Origin: an uncultured bacterium
Lineage (GTDB): Bacteria > Bacteroidota > Bacteroidia > Bacteroidales > CAIWKO01
DNA: 5,966 nucleotides
Direction: 5' to 3'
Assembly (NCBI GenBank): GCA_903916135.1
Contig: CAIWVT010000557.1
Coordinates: forward strand, 1-5,966
The position numbers and the translations under genes are program-made. Positions 1 to 5,966 of the stretch are shown in pieces. Numbering within the stretch: position 1 is the stretch's first letter; every line of letters begins with the position of its first letter. Below the pieces are notes generated by a model that saw nothing but the letters and a program-made list of their open reading frames with translations, was not told the DNA's origin and did no database searches.

Positions 1-93
1 ATTGGAAGAGGTTATAGAAAAACTGCAAACTTTAGAATAGCAATATTGTTTTTTCATGGCTATTTGAACATGCTTCCACAAAATTCCCAGTAG
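1..93 (+). CDS. Possible C-terminal end of an upstream gene, cut by the window edge
   Basis: The first reading frame is open from base 1 to a TAG at 91-93 and would encode 30 residues ending ...NFRIAILFFHGYLNMLPQNSQ. The piece GYRKTANFRIAIL loosely recalls the GFRN-x-NFR-x-RIL ending of some ISL3-type transposases, but this is an impression from memory, not a match I can prove. A competing reading in frame 2 ends earlier, at the TAG at 38-40, and gives the helical tail LEEVIEKLQTLE, which also looks like a natural C-terminus. Only one of the two can be the real gene end, and either could be chance in so short a stretch. The following gene starts 21 bp after the first of these stops. Confidence 0.3.
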   Translation: MGRGYRKTANFRIAILFFHGYLNMLPQNSQ

Positions 94-114
94 AACCAAC
101 AAACAAGATGACCA

Positions 115-1641
115 ATGAAAAAACAATTTTTATTTTTAGCAACAATCAGCTTACTAATGTTTAGCTTTATTCCTTCATTAGATGCACAGCAATCAACTTT
201 TGCAAAAATATATAATTATTCGTACCAAGTGCAAGCATATTCAGTTGTTAAGACATTTGACAACGCATACATGATAGCAGGAGAAGAAAGTAATGAAGCC
301 CTCGTTTTTAAAATAGATACATCCGGTAACATTATCTGGAAAAAAAAGTTAGGCAGCAACAATAATGAATGTTTTAGAAGCTTGATTGCAACACGCGATT
401 CTTGCTATGTGATGGCAGGGAATATATTGAATGTCGTTGATTCTGTATCAGATTTTTTGTGTGTAAAAATTAACTCGAACGGGGACACCATTTGGACGAA
501 GGAAATTAACTTGGGGTATAGTGATTCTGCTCTATCCGTTCAGCAAACATCCGACAACGGATATATTATTGCAGGTTGTTCAAGCCAGAGTTCCACGCCG
601 CATTCTTTGTTGGCTGTTGTTAAACTTGATTCAAATGGAAATTTAATGTGGGGCAATACTATTTCAATTGCAAACTTCAACAGCTATGTTAATGCTGTGA
701 AACAAACGCCTGACAACGGATATGTCCTGATAGGTTACATTGATAGTATATCAATATGGGGAACATTCCTGATGAAATTAGATACTGCCGGTAACATTTC
801 TTGGACCAAAAAACAAATGGGTTCTTCAAATTATGCCTTTGGCTTGGATGTTAATTTCACTACAGATGGCATGATGTGTTATTTGGAATCAAGTTCTCAT
901 CAATGCGCAATAATGAAAACCGATCTTTCAGGATATATTGTATGGAGTAAAAAATATAATATGGGTATTTTCGACTATTGTAATCCTTCTTTTAAACTAT
1001 ATAAAATATCCGATAATGAATTTATTTTCAATTCAGGTAATGCACTTACAAAAGTAGATACCGCAGGAATACCCTTGTGGACAAAAAATAGCCAACCGCA
1101 CTCAATAAATGATTTTATTCAAAATCAGGATAAAGGATTTTTGATTATAGGCAATCCCGGGATGATTACCAAGTCTTTCGGAGTTATTAATATACTCAAG
1201 ACTGATTCGTTGGGTCATATCGCAAACTCATATTGCCCATTAGGGAATGGTGTTCCATCATATACTTCATTTCCCATTAGTTTGACTTCTGTTCTTGCTA
1301 TTTCTGCACCAACGGCTCTGACTGTTATGGCACATCCCGTTGTTGCAAACTCTTTATTGACACTATATGGAAACGGATGCGTGATTGGAAACATTGAAGA
1401 AAGTAAAGCCGATAAGAGTGATTTGCAAGTTTTTCCAATCCCTGCATCTGATAATCTAACAATTGAAACCTCTCTAAAAGCCAAAATAGAAATCTCAAAC
1501 ATACAGGGTCAACTTATAAAAAGAATAAATACCACCGAAAACCAAACGACTATTGATATTTCATGCTATGCAAGTGGTATATATTTTGTGAAAATGATAT
1601 CAGACAAAGAAATAATAACAAAGAAATTTATAAAAGAATAA
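115..1641 (+). CDS. Secreted seven-repeat (probable beta-propeller) protein with T9SS type A sorting domain
   Basis: This 508-residue protein is predicted to be exported by Sec and then moved across the outer membrane by the type IX secretion system. Residues 1-24 are a signal peptide (MKK, a hydrophobic core, then SLDA before QQ). Residues about 45-375 hold seven repeats, each with a D-x-G-Y/F-(I/V)-x-x-G strand followed by a K-(I/L)-D-(T/S)-x-G-x-x-x-W turn. The turns lie at 68-75, 120-127, 172-179, 223-230, 270-277, 315-322 and 364-371; the last lacks the Trp. Seven such units suggest a seven-bladed propeller, which is inference. A linker with Cys374 and Cys422 leads to the sorting domain at 437-508: VFPIPASDNLTI, then ISNIQGQLI, ASGIYFVK and the terminal KKFIKE. 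The usual PNPAS reads PIPAS. The ATG at 115 is the only in-frame start after the TAG at 91 and places the signal peptide correctly. No enzyme motif is visible; binding or adhesion on the cell surface is possible but unproven. Confidence 0.9.
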   Translation: MKKQFLFLATISLLMFSFIPSLDAQQSTFAKIYNYSYQVQAYSVVKTFDNAYMIAGEESNEALVFKIDTSGNIIWKKKLGSNNNECFRSLIATRDSCYVMAGNILNVVDSVSDFLCVKINSNGDTIWTKEINLGYSDSALSVQQTSDNGYIIAGCSSQSSTPHSLLAVVKLDSNGNLMWGNTISIANFNSYVNAVKQTPDNGYVLIGYIDSISIWGTFLMKLDTAGNISWTKKQMGSSNYAFGLDVNFTTDGMMCYLESSSHQCAIMKTDLSGYIVWSKKYNMGIFDYCNPSFKLYKISDNEFIFNSGNALTKVDTAGIPLWTKNSQPHSINDFIQNQDKGFLIIGNPGMITKSFGVINILKTDSLGHIANSYCPLGNGVPSYTSFPISLTSVLAISAPTALTVMAHPVVANSLLTLYGNGCVIGNIEESKADKSDLQVFPIPASDNLTIETSLKAKIEISNIQGQLIKRINTTENQTTIDISCYASGIYFVKMISDKEIITKKFIKE

Positions 1642-1689
1642 AATGCCCCCTTCAGCTTGGCTCTGCTTACGGTGAAAATAAAAATAAAG

Positions 1690-2976
1690 ATGGCATCAAC
1701 TTTGGCTTCCCGACTTTCAAAAATAGTAATTCTTGCCTTGGTTCTGATGCCAATGGTATCCGACGGTCAAGGTGTGGATACCACACTCATCAAAGATCTG
1801 AAGAATTTCTTTTTCAAAGAAACCGGGTATTTGCTGAAGGGAGATTTTTTCACCAAATGGGATAATAAGCCTTGCTTTTATTTGTTTGTTTCGCCCTCCG
1901 ACCGTATTGATGATGCGAAAGAAACAAAAAAATATACCCAGACATGCGATAACGACACTGTAAAAGATCAAGTATCCTACGACACCTTGTATTATGATGT
2001 TCCTGCTGATGCCGGCTGCAAATTACGACCTGAGTTTACATCCTACAGCCCTGAAGGATTAGCCTTCGTTATTTTTCACGAACTGATGCATAATTTCATC
2101 ATACAAAAAAAGATAAACATTCCTTATGTTTTTAATGAAGCTATCTGTGACATAATGGGCAATTATTGCACCTTGGATTTTGCAAAGTCCGATGCTCGTA
2201 TCAATCTCCATGCAGCACAACAGCAAATAATGACCAACAACAAACTGTATGCGGCTATCAATCGTTGCATCACCACCATTGGCGACCATCCTGAGATGTT
2301 GGCTGCTGCACATGCCACCTGTGAAGCAAGGATTAATAAACTTCTTGGAAATGCAAACGAATTTCAGAAATTCAGGTTTTCTTATAAAGTCAATAATGGG
2401 TTTCTGCTGAAATGCCGAAACTATTCATGGAATTATTTTATCTTTAAGAAGATATTTCTGAAGCAATCCTCCATGCTTGATTTCGTAAAAATCATATATC
2501 AATTGTCAGCAGACAGTTACGTTAAGACAGAAAATGTTAAAAAATATCGTTTAGCATTATACGCCCATACCAACTGGAGTTTGGATTTCAAGGTTGTTTG
2601 GGACAGTCTTTCGCCCATTGAAAGCGATAGCAATGCATTCTACATAACTGTTACAAACAAAGACCCCTTGAATAGTTTTGTGGATAAGCTGAGTTCCAAT
2701 TGTACAGAAGATAATATAACGCCAGATTTATGTATGCACTACTGGAATGAACTGGTGAAAGCAACAGGTCATAAATCCATTATTGGCATGAAAGGTTTAA
2801 TGTTTACAGGGAGTAACCATTTTGGAAAAAACTGGTTGGTTTCAAGTGCATTTGTTTCAGATAACCAAATAATGTGTTGGATGGAAGAAATCAACCTGCA
2901 AATGGGCAAAAAAGTCAAACGTGTTTTATCAAAGAAAAATGTAACAATCATCAATACAAAGTATGGAACTAAATAA
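1690..2976 (+). CDS. Predicted exported gluzincin-type zinc metallopeptidase with unknown C-terminal half
   Basis: The product has 428 residues from the ATG at 1690. Residues 1-28 look like a signal peptide (basic start, core IVILALVLMPMV, then SDGQG). A TTG at 1657 would add 11 residues (MALLTVKIKIK) in front of it; I prefer the ATG because it gives a normal signal peptide. The likely catalytic site is HELMH at 130-134, the HExxH zinc motif, with FNEAICDIMG at 149-158 downstream. NEAICDIMG closely parallels the thermolysin segment NEAISDIFG, in which the Glu is the third zinc ligand. Here that Glu is E150, only 16 residues after the second His, somewhat closer than in thermolysin. Peptidase activity is inferred from these motifs; I do not recognise the subfamily. 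Residues about 230-428 match nothing I know. The protein has 11 cysteines, which may form disulfides in the envelope. It has no lipobox and no sorting domain, so it is probably periplasmic. The gene starts 48 bp after the secreted repeat protein, with no terminator seen between, so co-transcription is plausible. Confidence 0.8.
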   Translation: MASTLASRLSKIVILALVLMPMVSDGQGVDTTLIKDLKNFFFKETGYLLKGDFFTKWDNKPCFYLFVSPSDRIDDAKETKKYTQTCDNDTVKDQVSYDTLYYDVPADAGCKLRPEFTSYSPEGLAFVIFHELMHNFIIQKKINIPYVFNEAICDIMGNYCTLDFAKSDARINLHAAQQQIMTNNKLYAAINRCITTIGDHPEMLAAAHATCEARINKLLGNANEFQKFRFSYKVNNGFLLKCRNYSWNYFIFKKIFLKQSSMLDFVKIIYQLSADSYVKTENVKKYRLALYAHTNWSLDFKVVWDSLSPIESDSNAFYITVTNKDPLNSFVDKLSSNCTEDNITPDLCMHYWNELVKATGHKSIIGMKGLMFTGSNHFGKNWLVSSAFVSDNQIMCWMEEINLQMGKKVKRVLSKKNVTIINTKYGTK

Positions 2977-2995
2977 AGCGAAAACATGTAGAAGC

Positions 2996-3019
2996 AACAA
3001 TAAAACAATTTAACCATCC
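2996..3019 (+). repeat. Short remnant of the AAC-AAT octamer repeat (three units)
   Basis: Three contiguous 8-nt units follow the metallopeptidase gene: AACAATAA, AACAATTT and AACCATCC. The first 14 bases are identical to 3578-3591 in the longer array ahead of the FISUMP gene. Unlike the other arrays, this one lies about 90 bp from the next start codon and upstream of a candidate promoter, so it may not be transcribed with the downstream gene. Confidence 0.6.
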
Positions 3020-3039
3020 ACCAAGATTGAAATATTTCG

Positions 3040-3047
3040 TAATTTTG
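3040..3047 (+). promoter_or_regulatory. Candidate Bacteroidetes -7 promoter element ahead of the small membrane protein
   Basis: TAATTTTG is a perfect match to the Bacteroidetes primary sigma factor -7 consensus TAnnTTTG. No TTG lies at the usual distance for the -33 box; the nearest, at 3027-3029, is only 10 nt away. Initiation just downstream would give a 5' leader of about 50 nt before the ATG at 3107. The call rests on one element and its intergenic position. Confidence 0.45.
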
Positions 3048-3106
3048 CACTACAAATTATTTCGATAGCAACAAAGAAAGAATCAGCAAAGATTGAAATC
3101 AAACAA

Positions 3107-3493
3107 ATGGAGAACACCTCGACAAATAGTATAGTTGACAAGCATAAAAAAAGACAAAACAGATTATTTTATTGGTCATTGTTTGGCTTTATACTATTCT
3201 TGCTTGCATGCATCGCTAGTGAGTTTCGGCAAGCCTTAGGCTTCGACCCACACTGGGTTGGCGACAACTTTGCTTTCAATTTGATGTATCTATTTCCTGT
3301 CACAATTTTATCACTTATCATCCTCATCTTGACAGCCACCCTGACTCTTGTTTATTGGAAAACACTTGAAAACAAAACAAAAAAGATAACATCGCTGATT
3401 TTCTCGTTTAGCGTCATACTATTCGTTGCTTTTGAAATCATAAGAGTTTGGTGGTATTTTGCCCACTTCTCTTACAATATTTCAAATTCTTAA
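3107..3493 (+). CDS. Small integral membrane protein of unknown function, three predicted helices
   Basis: I do not recognise a family for this 128-residue protein. A polar, lysine-rich N-terminus (about 1-19, including DKHKKRQNR) is followed by three hydrophobic segments at about 20-39, 57-84 and 94-117. A loop of about 17 residues containing FDPHW lies between the first two, and a basic stretch (KTLENKTKK, 85-93) between the second and third. By the positive-inside rule, the N-terminus and second loop face the cytoplasm and the FDPHW loop faces the periplasm. The last helix ends in IIRVWWYFAHF. The ATG at 3107 is the only in-frame ATG near the start; its leader is A-rich without a Shine-Dalgarno. 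The gene ends with tandem stops TAATAG. A perfect -7 element lies upstream. Nothing in the neighbours suggests a role. Confidence 0.75.
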   Translation: MENTSTNSIVDKHKKRQNRLFYWSLFGFILFLLACIASEFRQALGFDPHWVGDNFAFNLMYLFPVTILSLIILILTATLTLVYWKTLENKTKKITSLIFSFSVILFVAFEIIRVWWYFAHFSYNISNS

Positions 3494-3506
3494 TAGAACC
3501 AATAAG

Positions 3507-3514
3507 TAAATTTG
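3507..3514 (+). promoter_or_regulatory. Candidate Bacteroidetes -7 promoter element ahead of the FISUMP lipoprotein gene
   Basis: TAAATTTG matches the TAnnTTTG consensus perfectly and begins 14 bp after the stop of the membrane protein gene. No clear TTG -33 box is visible at the normal spacing. Initiation about 5-8 nt downstream would give a leader of roughly 120 nt whose 3' half is the G-free octamer array, placing the array inside the mRNA. Confidence 0.45.
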
Positions 3515-3569
3515 CAAATCACCCAAAAGAGACAATCTATTTAGTATCATAATCCAATGAATAACCCAT

Positions 3570-3633
3570 AACAATTCAACAATAAAACAATATAACAATT
3601 TAACCAATCAACTAATTAACCAATTAACCAAAT
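3570..3633 (+). repeat. Octamer repeat array in the leader of the FISUMP gene (eight units)
   Basis: Eight consecutive 8-nt units in unbroken phase read AACAATTC, AACAATAA, AACAATAT, AACAATTT, AACCAATC, AACTAATT, AACCAATT and AACCAAAT, ending 8 nt before the ATG at 3642. AA-C at positions 1-3 is invariant and AA at 5-6 is invariant. The + strand has no G from 3560 to 3643 (84 nt), so the RNA could form only A-U pairs. A 22-nt stretch (3578-3599) is identical to 4714-4735 in the next array. Confidence 0.85.
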
Positions 3634-3641
3634 ACAAAATT

Positions 3642-4592
3642 ATGAAAAATAAAGTCATTCCCGCGATCATAATCTTCTTATGTGTCGTTACCTTTGTCAG
3701 TTGCAAAAAGAAAGTTGAAATTTCTGTGCCGTATCTCACTACGGGCGAATTGAGCGGATTAAGCAATCACCAAGTTACCTGCACAGGTGAAGTGTGGCAA
3801 GATGGTGGTGCTGCGGTTACCGAACGTGGTATTTGTTGGAACACATCCGACAATCCAATGGTCACGGATTTTAAAACGGTGGAAGGTTCGGGCAAAGGAG
3901 CTTTCACCAGCCAAATCAGTACTTTGGATTCAAATACTACTTACTATATTAGGGCTTATGCCACCAATTCGGCAGGAACCTCTTATGGTAAGATACTGAA
4001 ATTTAAAACCTATACAGGTTATATTTCCGACATAGACGGTAACGTGTATCCTACGGTAACCATAGGCACACAAATCTGGATGGCATCCAACCTGAAAACA
4101 ACAAAATTTCGCGATGGAGCAACAATTGCTAATGGTAACAGCCCTGTGATATGGTCGGGAACGGGGGCTTCCTACTGTTGGTACGAGAACGACTATACAC
4201 TTTATGGTAGTAGCTATGGTGCCCTCTACAATTGGTATGCCATTAGCAATAGCAAACTGGCACCCACGGGATGGCATGTACCGTCGAAAGCTGAATGGAT
4301 AACATTGTCCAACACTTTAGGTGGCGCAAACATAGCTGGGGGCAAACTTAAAGAAGAGGACGTCTTTCATTGGCAAAGTCCGAACTTTAATGCAACCAAC
4401 GAATATGGCTTTACGGCACTTCCTGGAGGCACGCGTTCCCAACAGGGAGACTTCAGCGATTTGACCGTGTTTGGATTTTGGTGGAATACAGACGCCACTC
4501 CCTTTATGATTTATTATGACGATCAGGCATTAACTGAAGGCAGTTTGGTGAGCGTGGGCAGTGGATATTCGGTACGGTGCATTAAAAATTAA
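3642..4592 (+). CDS. Lipoprotein with fibronectin-III-like domain and FISUMP domain
   Basis: This 316-residue protein has a lipoprotein signal peptide: MKNK, a hydrophobic core, then FVSC with the lipidated cysteine at 21, followed by KKK. Residues about 30-124 look like the fibronectin-III-like module common in Bacteroidota lipoproteins, with GEVWQDGGAAVTERGICW (49-66) and the final strand TYYIRAYATNSAGTSYG (100-116). Residues about 128-316 are a FISUMP domain (Fibrobacter succinogenes major paralogous domain): IGTQIWMASNLKTTKFRDG at 141-159, GALYNWYA at 193-200, PTGWHVPSKAEW at 208-219, GFTALPGGTR at 256-265 and YSVRCIKN at the very end. The domain looks complete. Its molecular function is not established; envelope or surface display is inferred from lipidation. 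The lysines after the cysteine do not fit the acidic export signal described for surface lipoproteins in some Bacteroidota, so which membrane leaflet it occupies is open. The ATG is fixed by the signal peptide. Confidence 0.92.
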   Translation: MKNKVIPAIIIFLCVVTFVSCKKKVEISVPYLTTGELSGLSNHQVTCTGEVWQDGGAAVTERGICWNTSDNPMVTDFKTVEGSGKGAFTSQISTLDSNTTYYIRAYATNSAGTSYGKILKFKTYTGYISDIDGNVYPTVTIGTQIWMASNLKTTKFRDGATIANGNSPVIWSGTGASYCWYENDYTLYGSSYGALYNWYAISNSKLAPTGWHVPSKAEWITLSNTLGGANIAGGKLKEEDVFHWQSPNFNATNEYGFTALPGGTRSQQGDFSDLTVFGFWWNTDATPFMIYYDDQALTEGSLVSVGSGYSVRCIKN

Positions 4593-4606
4593 AGAGGGAC
4601 AATAGA

Positions 4607-4618
4607 GCAAAGCTTTGC
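4607..4618. other. 12-bp perfect palindrome after the FISUMP gene
   Basis: GCAAAGCTTTGC is a perfect palindrome starting 15 bp after the FISUMP stop codon. There is no loop and no following T-tract, so it is not a standard intrinsic terminator. Its TTTG (4614-4617) lies 16 nt before CAGTTTTG (4634-4641), a one-mismatch version of the -7 element, so the region could instead be a weak promoter for the reductase gene. Both readings are tentative. Confidence 0.3.
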
Positions 4619-4646
4619 AGTACAGAGGGTGTTCAGTTTTGCAATA

Positions 4647-4666
4647 ATGCTCCTCCGACAGAGCAT
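4647..4666. other. Small inverted repeat between FISUMP and reductase genes
   Basis: ATGCTC and GAGCAT form a 6-bp stem around an 8-nt loop, about 55 bp after the FISUMP stop. The bases that follow (GCCCTGC...) contain no T-run. It may be a weak hairpin that slows transcription or it may be chance. The stretch 4593-4689 is richer in G and C than the arrays on either side and holds nothing else I recognise. Confidence 0.25.
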
Positions 4667-4689
4667 GCCCTGCATCCACACCGACAAAC

Positions 4690-4769
4690 AACAATCTTGC
4701 AATAAAACAGTTTAACAATAAAACAATATAACAATCCAACAATATAACAATCCAACAATATAACAATAT
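4690..4769 (+). repeat. Octamer repeat array in the leader of the aldo/keto reductase gene (ten units)
   Basis: Ten 8-nt units run in constant phase to 8 nt before the ATG at 4778. The first three are degenerate (AACAATCT, TGCAATAA, AACAGTTT). They are followed by AACAATAA and then AACAATAT alternating with AACAATCC, ending in two AACAATAT. The alternation makes a 16-bp higher-order repeat from 4722. The + strand has no G between 4711 and 4774. The distance from array end to start codon is 8 nt, the same as at the FISUMP gene. Confidence 0.85.
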
Positions 4770-4777
4770 AAACAGAT

Positions 4778-5752
4778 ATGGAAACAATAAATAACTTACG
4801 TCCTTTCGGTCGTACCACGATGATGGTTACTCCCATTGGGCTTGGTTGCTGGCAGTTCAGCAAACAAAATAACTTAGCCGGAAAATTCTGGCCCACACTA
4901 AAAGATGACCTGATAGACGAGGTGGTATCCTTATCCCTTGCAGGCGGCATTAACTGGTTCGATACTGCTGAAATTTACGGCAATGGTGCATCCGAAAAAG
5001 CTTTATCGAAAGCCTTGCAGACAGCAGGTATAAAGCCAAACGATGTGATGATTGCCACAAAGTGGTGGCCCCTATTCCGCTGTGCTTCTAATATATCTAA
5101 AACCATAGATGCGCGCATCCAAGCTCTGTCACCCTACCCTATTGACCTCTACCAAGTGCACCAACCGTATGGTTTTTCGAATGAAAAGAGTGAAATGACT
5201 GCCATGGCTGCACTTCTTGATAGTAAGCTGATACGCAACATTGGTGTTAGTAATTTCTCTGCACAAAAAATGAAGAACGCATGGGAAACGTTGGATAAAA
5301 AAGGAATTCCGTTGGCATCAAACCAAGTACCCTATAGCTTGCTGAATCGCAAAATAGAAACCAACGGCGTGATGGATCTATCGAAAAAATTAGGCATCAC
5401 TATCATTGCCTATTCACCATTAGCTCAGGGGCTCGTAACAGGCAAGTTTCACGACAATCCCGAACTACTCAAAAACATAGGCTTCCGAAAACATAGTTCT
5501 CATTTCAAACCTAAAGGATTAGAGAAAAGCCTTCCCTTGGTGACCTTAGTCAAGGAGCTTGCCCTCAAGCACAATGTTACCACTTCACAGATAGCCCTCA
5601 ATTGGTTGATTAATTTCCATGGCAACACCGTGGTTGCCATTCCGGGTGCCACAAAGGCAATTCATGCACAAGAGAACACCGGTGCTATGTCGTTTCGCCT
5701 TTCTGACGAAGACATGGCGCGATTGGACAGAGAGAGTGCAATATATAAATGA
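4778..5752 (+). CDS. Aldo/keto reductase family oxidoreductase
   Basis: This 324-residue protein is a full-length member of the aldo/keto reductase superfamily: cytoplasmic (beta/alpha)8 barrels that use NAD(P)H to reduce aldehydes and ketones, or run the reverse. The catalytic tetrad is complete: Asp62 and Tyr67 in WFDTAEIYG, Lys95 in IATKWW, and His128 in DLYQVHQP. Other family landmarks are the strand-one motif IGLGCWQF (20-27), GVSNFS (156-161), NQVPYSLL (182-189), AYSPLAQGLVTGK (211-223) and the cofactor-phosphate loop IPGATKAIHAQEN (288-300), whose Lys and Gln-Glu-Asn suggest NADPH preference. The substrate cannot be read from the sequence. There is no signal peptide. The ATG at 4778 gives the normal N-terminus, and no upstream in-frame start is needed. 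The leader is the G-free octamer array with no Shine-Dalgarno. It stands apart from its envelope-directed neighbours and probably has its own transcript. Confidence 0.95.
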   Translation: METINNLRPFGRTTMMVTPIGLGCWQFSKQNNLAGKFWPTLKDDLIDEVVSLSLAGGINWFDTAEIYGNGASEKALSKALQTAGIKPNDVMIATKWWPLFRCASNISKTIDARIQALSPYPIDLYQVHQPYGFSNEKSEMTAMAALLDSKLIRNIGVSNFSAQKMKNAWETLDKKGIPLASNQVPYSLLNRKIETNGVMDLSKKLGITIIAYSPLAQGLVTGKFHDNPELLKNIGFRKHSSHFKPKGLEKSLPLVTLVKELALKHNVTTSQIALNWLINFHGNTVVAIPGATKAIHAQENTGAMSFRLSDEDMARLDRESAIYK

Positions 5753-5802
5753 CAGGAAGTTTAATAGGTATTGAATCAATAATCTGCCAGATTTACATAT
5801 TT

Positions 5803-5930
5803 AACCAATTAACTCAATCAACCAATTAACTTAATCAACCAATTAACTTAATCAACCAATTAACTTAATCAACCAATTAACTTAATTAACTCAATCAACC
5901 AATTAACTCAATCAACCAATTAACTCAATC
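5803..5930 (+). repeat. 17-bp tandem repeat array at the right edge
   Basis: The unit AACCAATTAACYYAATC repeats head to tail at 5803, 5820, 5837, 5854, 5871, 5897 and 5914, with a 9-nt partial unit (AACTCAATC) at 5888-5896. Each unit is an octamer AACCAATT joined to a nonamer AACTCAATC or AACTTAATC, so it is an 8+9 variant of the octamer arrays ahead of the two preceding genes. Degenerate copies continue to about 5950, and bases 5926-5938 are identical to 3605-3617. The + strand has no G from 5791 to the window end (176 nt). By analogy it is probably the leader of a gene that starts just beyond the window. No gene and no convincing terminator is seen in 5753-5966. Confidence 0.9.
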
Positions 5931-5966
5931 AACTAATTCACCAATCAACTATTCATAATTTTTACA

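Noticed and set aside
1657..1689. TTG start for the metallopeptidase gene
   Set aside because: It would put 11 extra residues ahead of an otherwise normal signal peptide, and an ATG is available at 1690.
1563..1865. A 100-codon + strand frame bridging the first two genes
   Set aside because: It overlaps the sorting domain of one gene and the signal peptide of the next, both of which have clear family features, and its product has no recognisable composition or motif.
91..3502. Shared 9-mer TAGAACCAA at 91-99 and 3494-3502, each beginning at a stop codon
   Set aside because: Many 9-base coincidences are expected by chance in a window this size, and the flanks do not align.
3570..3633. CRISPR-like array
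   Set aside because: The units are 8 nt with no spacers between them and the sequence is low in complexity, which does not fit repeats of about 25-40 nt separated by unique spacers. No cas gene is nearby.
4530..4950. Reverse-strand open frames rich in Leu, Ile, Val and Cys across the reductase leader
   Set aside because: They are the translation of the octamer array itself, which lacks C on the - strand and so gives few stops and a periodic LLxCYIV pattern. They overlap the better-supported FISUMP and reductase genes.
5770..5780. ATTGA/TCAAT inverted repeat after the reductase gene as a terminator
   Set aside because: The arms are 5 bp, AT-rich and separated by one base, and no T-run follows, so a stable terminator hairpin is unlikely.

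Overview
The window looks like a chromosomal piece of a Bacteroidota (Bacteroidetes) genome. It is AT-rich. No start codon is preceded by a Shine-Dalgarno sequence; all have A-rich leaders. The first full gene ends in a type IX secretion (T9SS) type A sorting domain, the fourth carries a FISUMP domain, and perfect Bacteroidetes -7 promoter elements (TAnnTTTG) occur between genes. All five complete genes are on the + strand.

Layout. Bases 1-93 hold what may be the last codons of an upstream gene (weak). 115-1641 encodes a secreted seven-repeat, probable beta-propeller protein with a T9SS C-terminal domain. 1690-2976, 48 bp further on, encodes an exported protein with a thermolysin-like zinc site (HELMH followed by NEAICD) and an unrecognised C-terminal half. 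3107-3493 encodes an unrecognised three-helix membrane protein. 3642-4592 encodes a lipoprotein with a fibronectin-III-like domain and a FISUMP domain. 4778-5752 encodes an aldo/keto reductase with an intact Asp-Tyr-Lys-His tetrad. 5753-5966 holds no gene and is mostly a tandem array.

The genes do not form an obvious pathway. The first two could share a transcript and both make exported proteins. The next two each have a candidate promoter of their own. Three of the five products enter the cell envelope or leave the cell; the reductase is cytoplasmic.

The most unusual signal is between the genes. Arrays of an 8-nt unit (consensus AACMAATN), almost free of G on the + strand, lie just upstream of the start codons at 3642 and 4778. 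A related 17-bp (8+9) array fills the right edge, probably ahead of the next gene. A three-copy remnant lies after the metallopeptidase gene. All share one strand polarity and strict 8-nt phasing. I know of no described function for them; they are the best candidate here for something undescribed.
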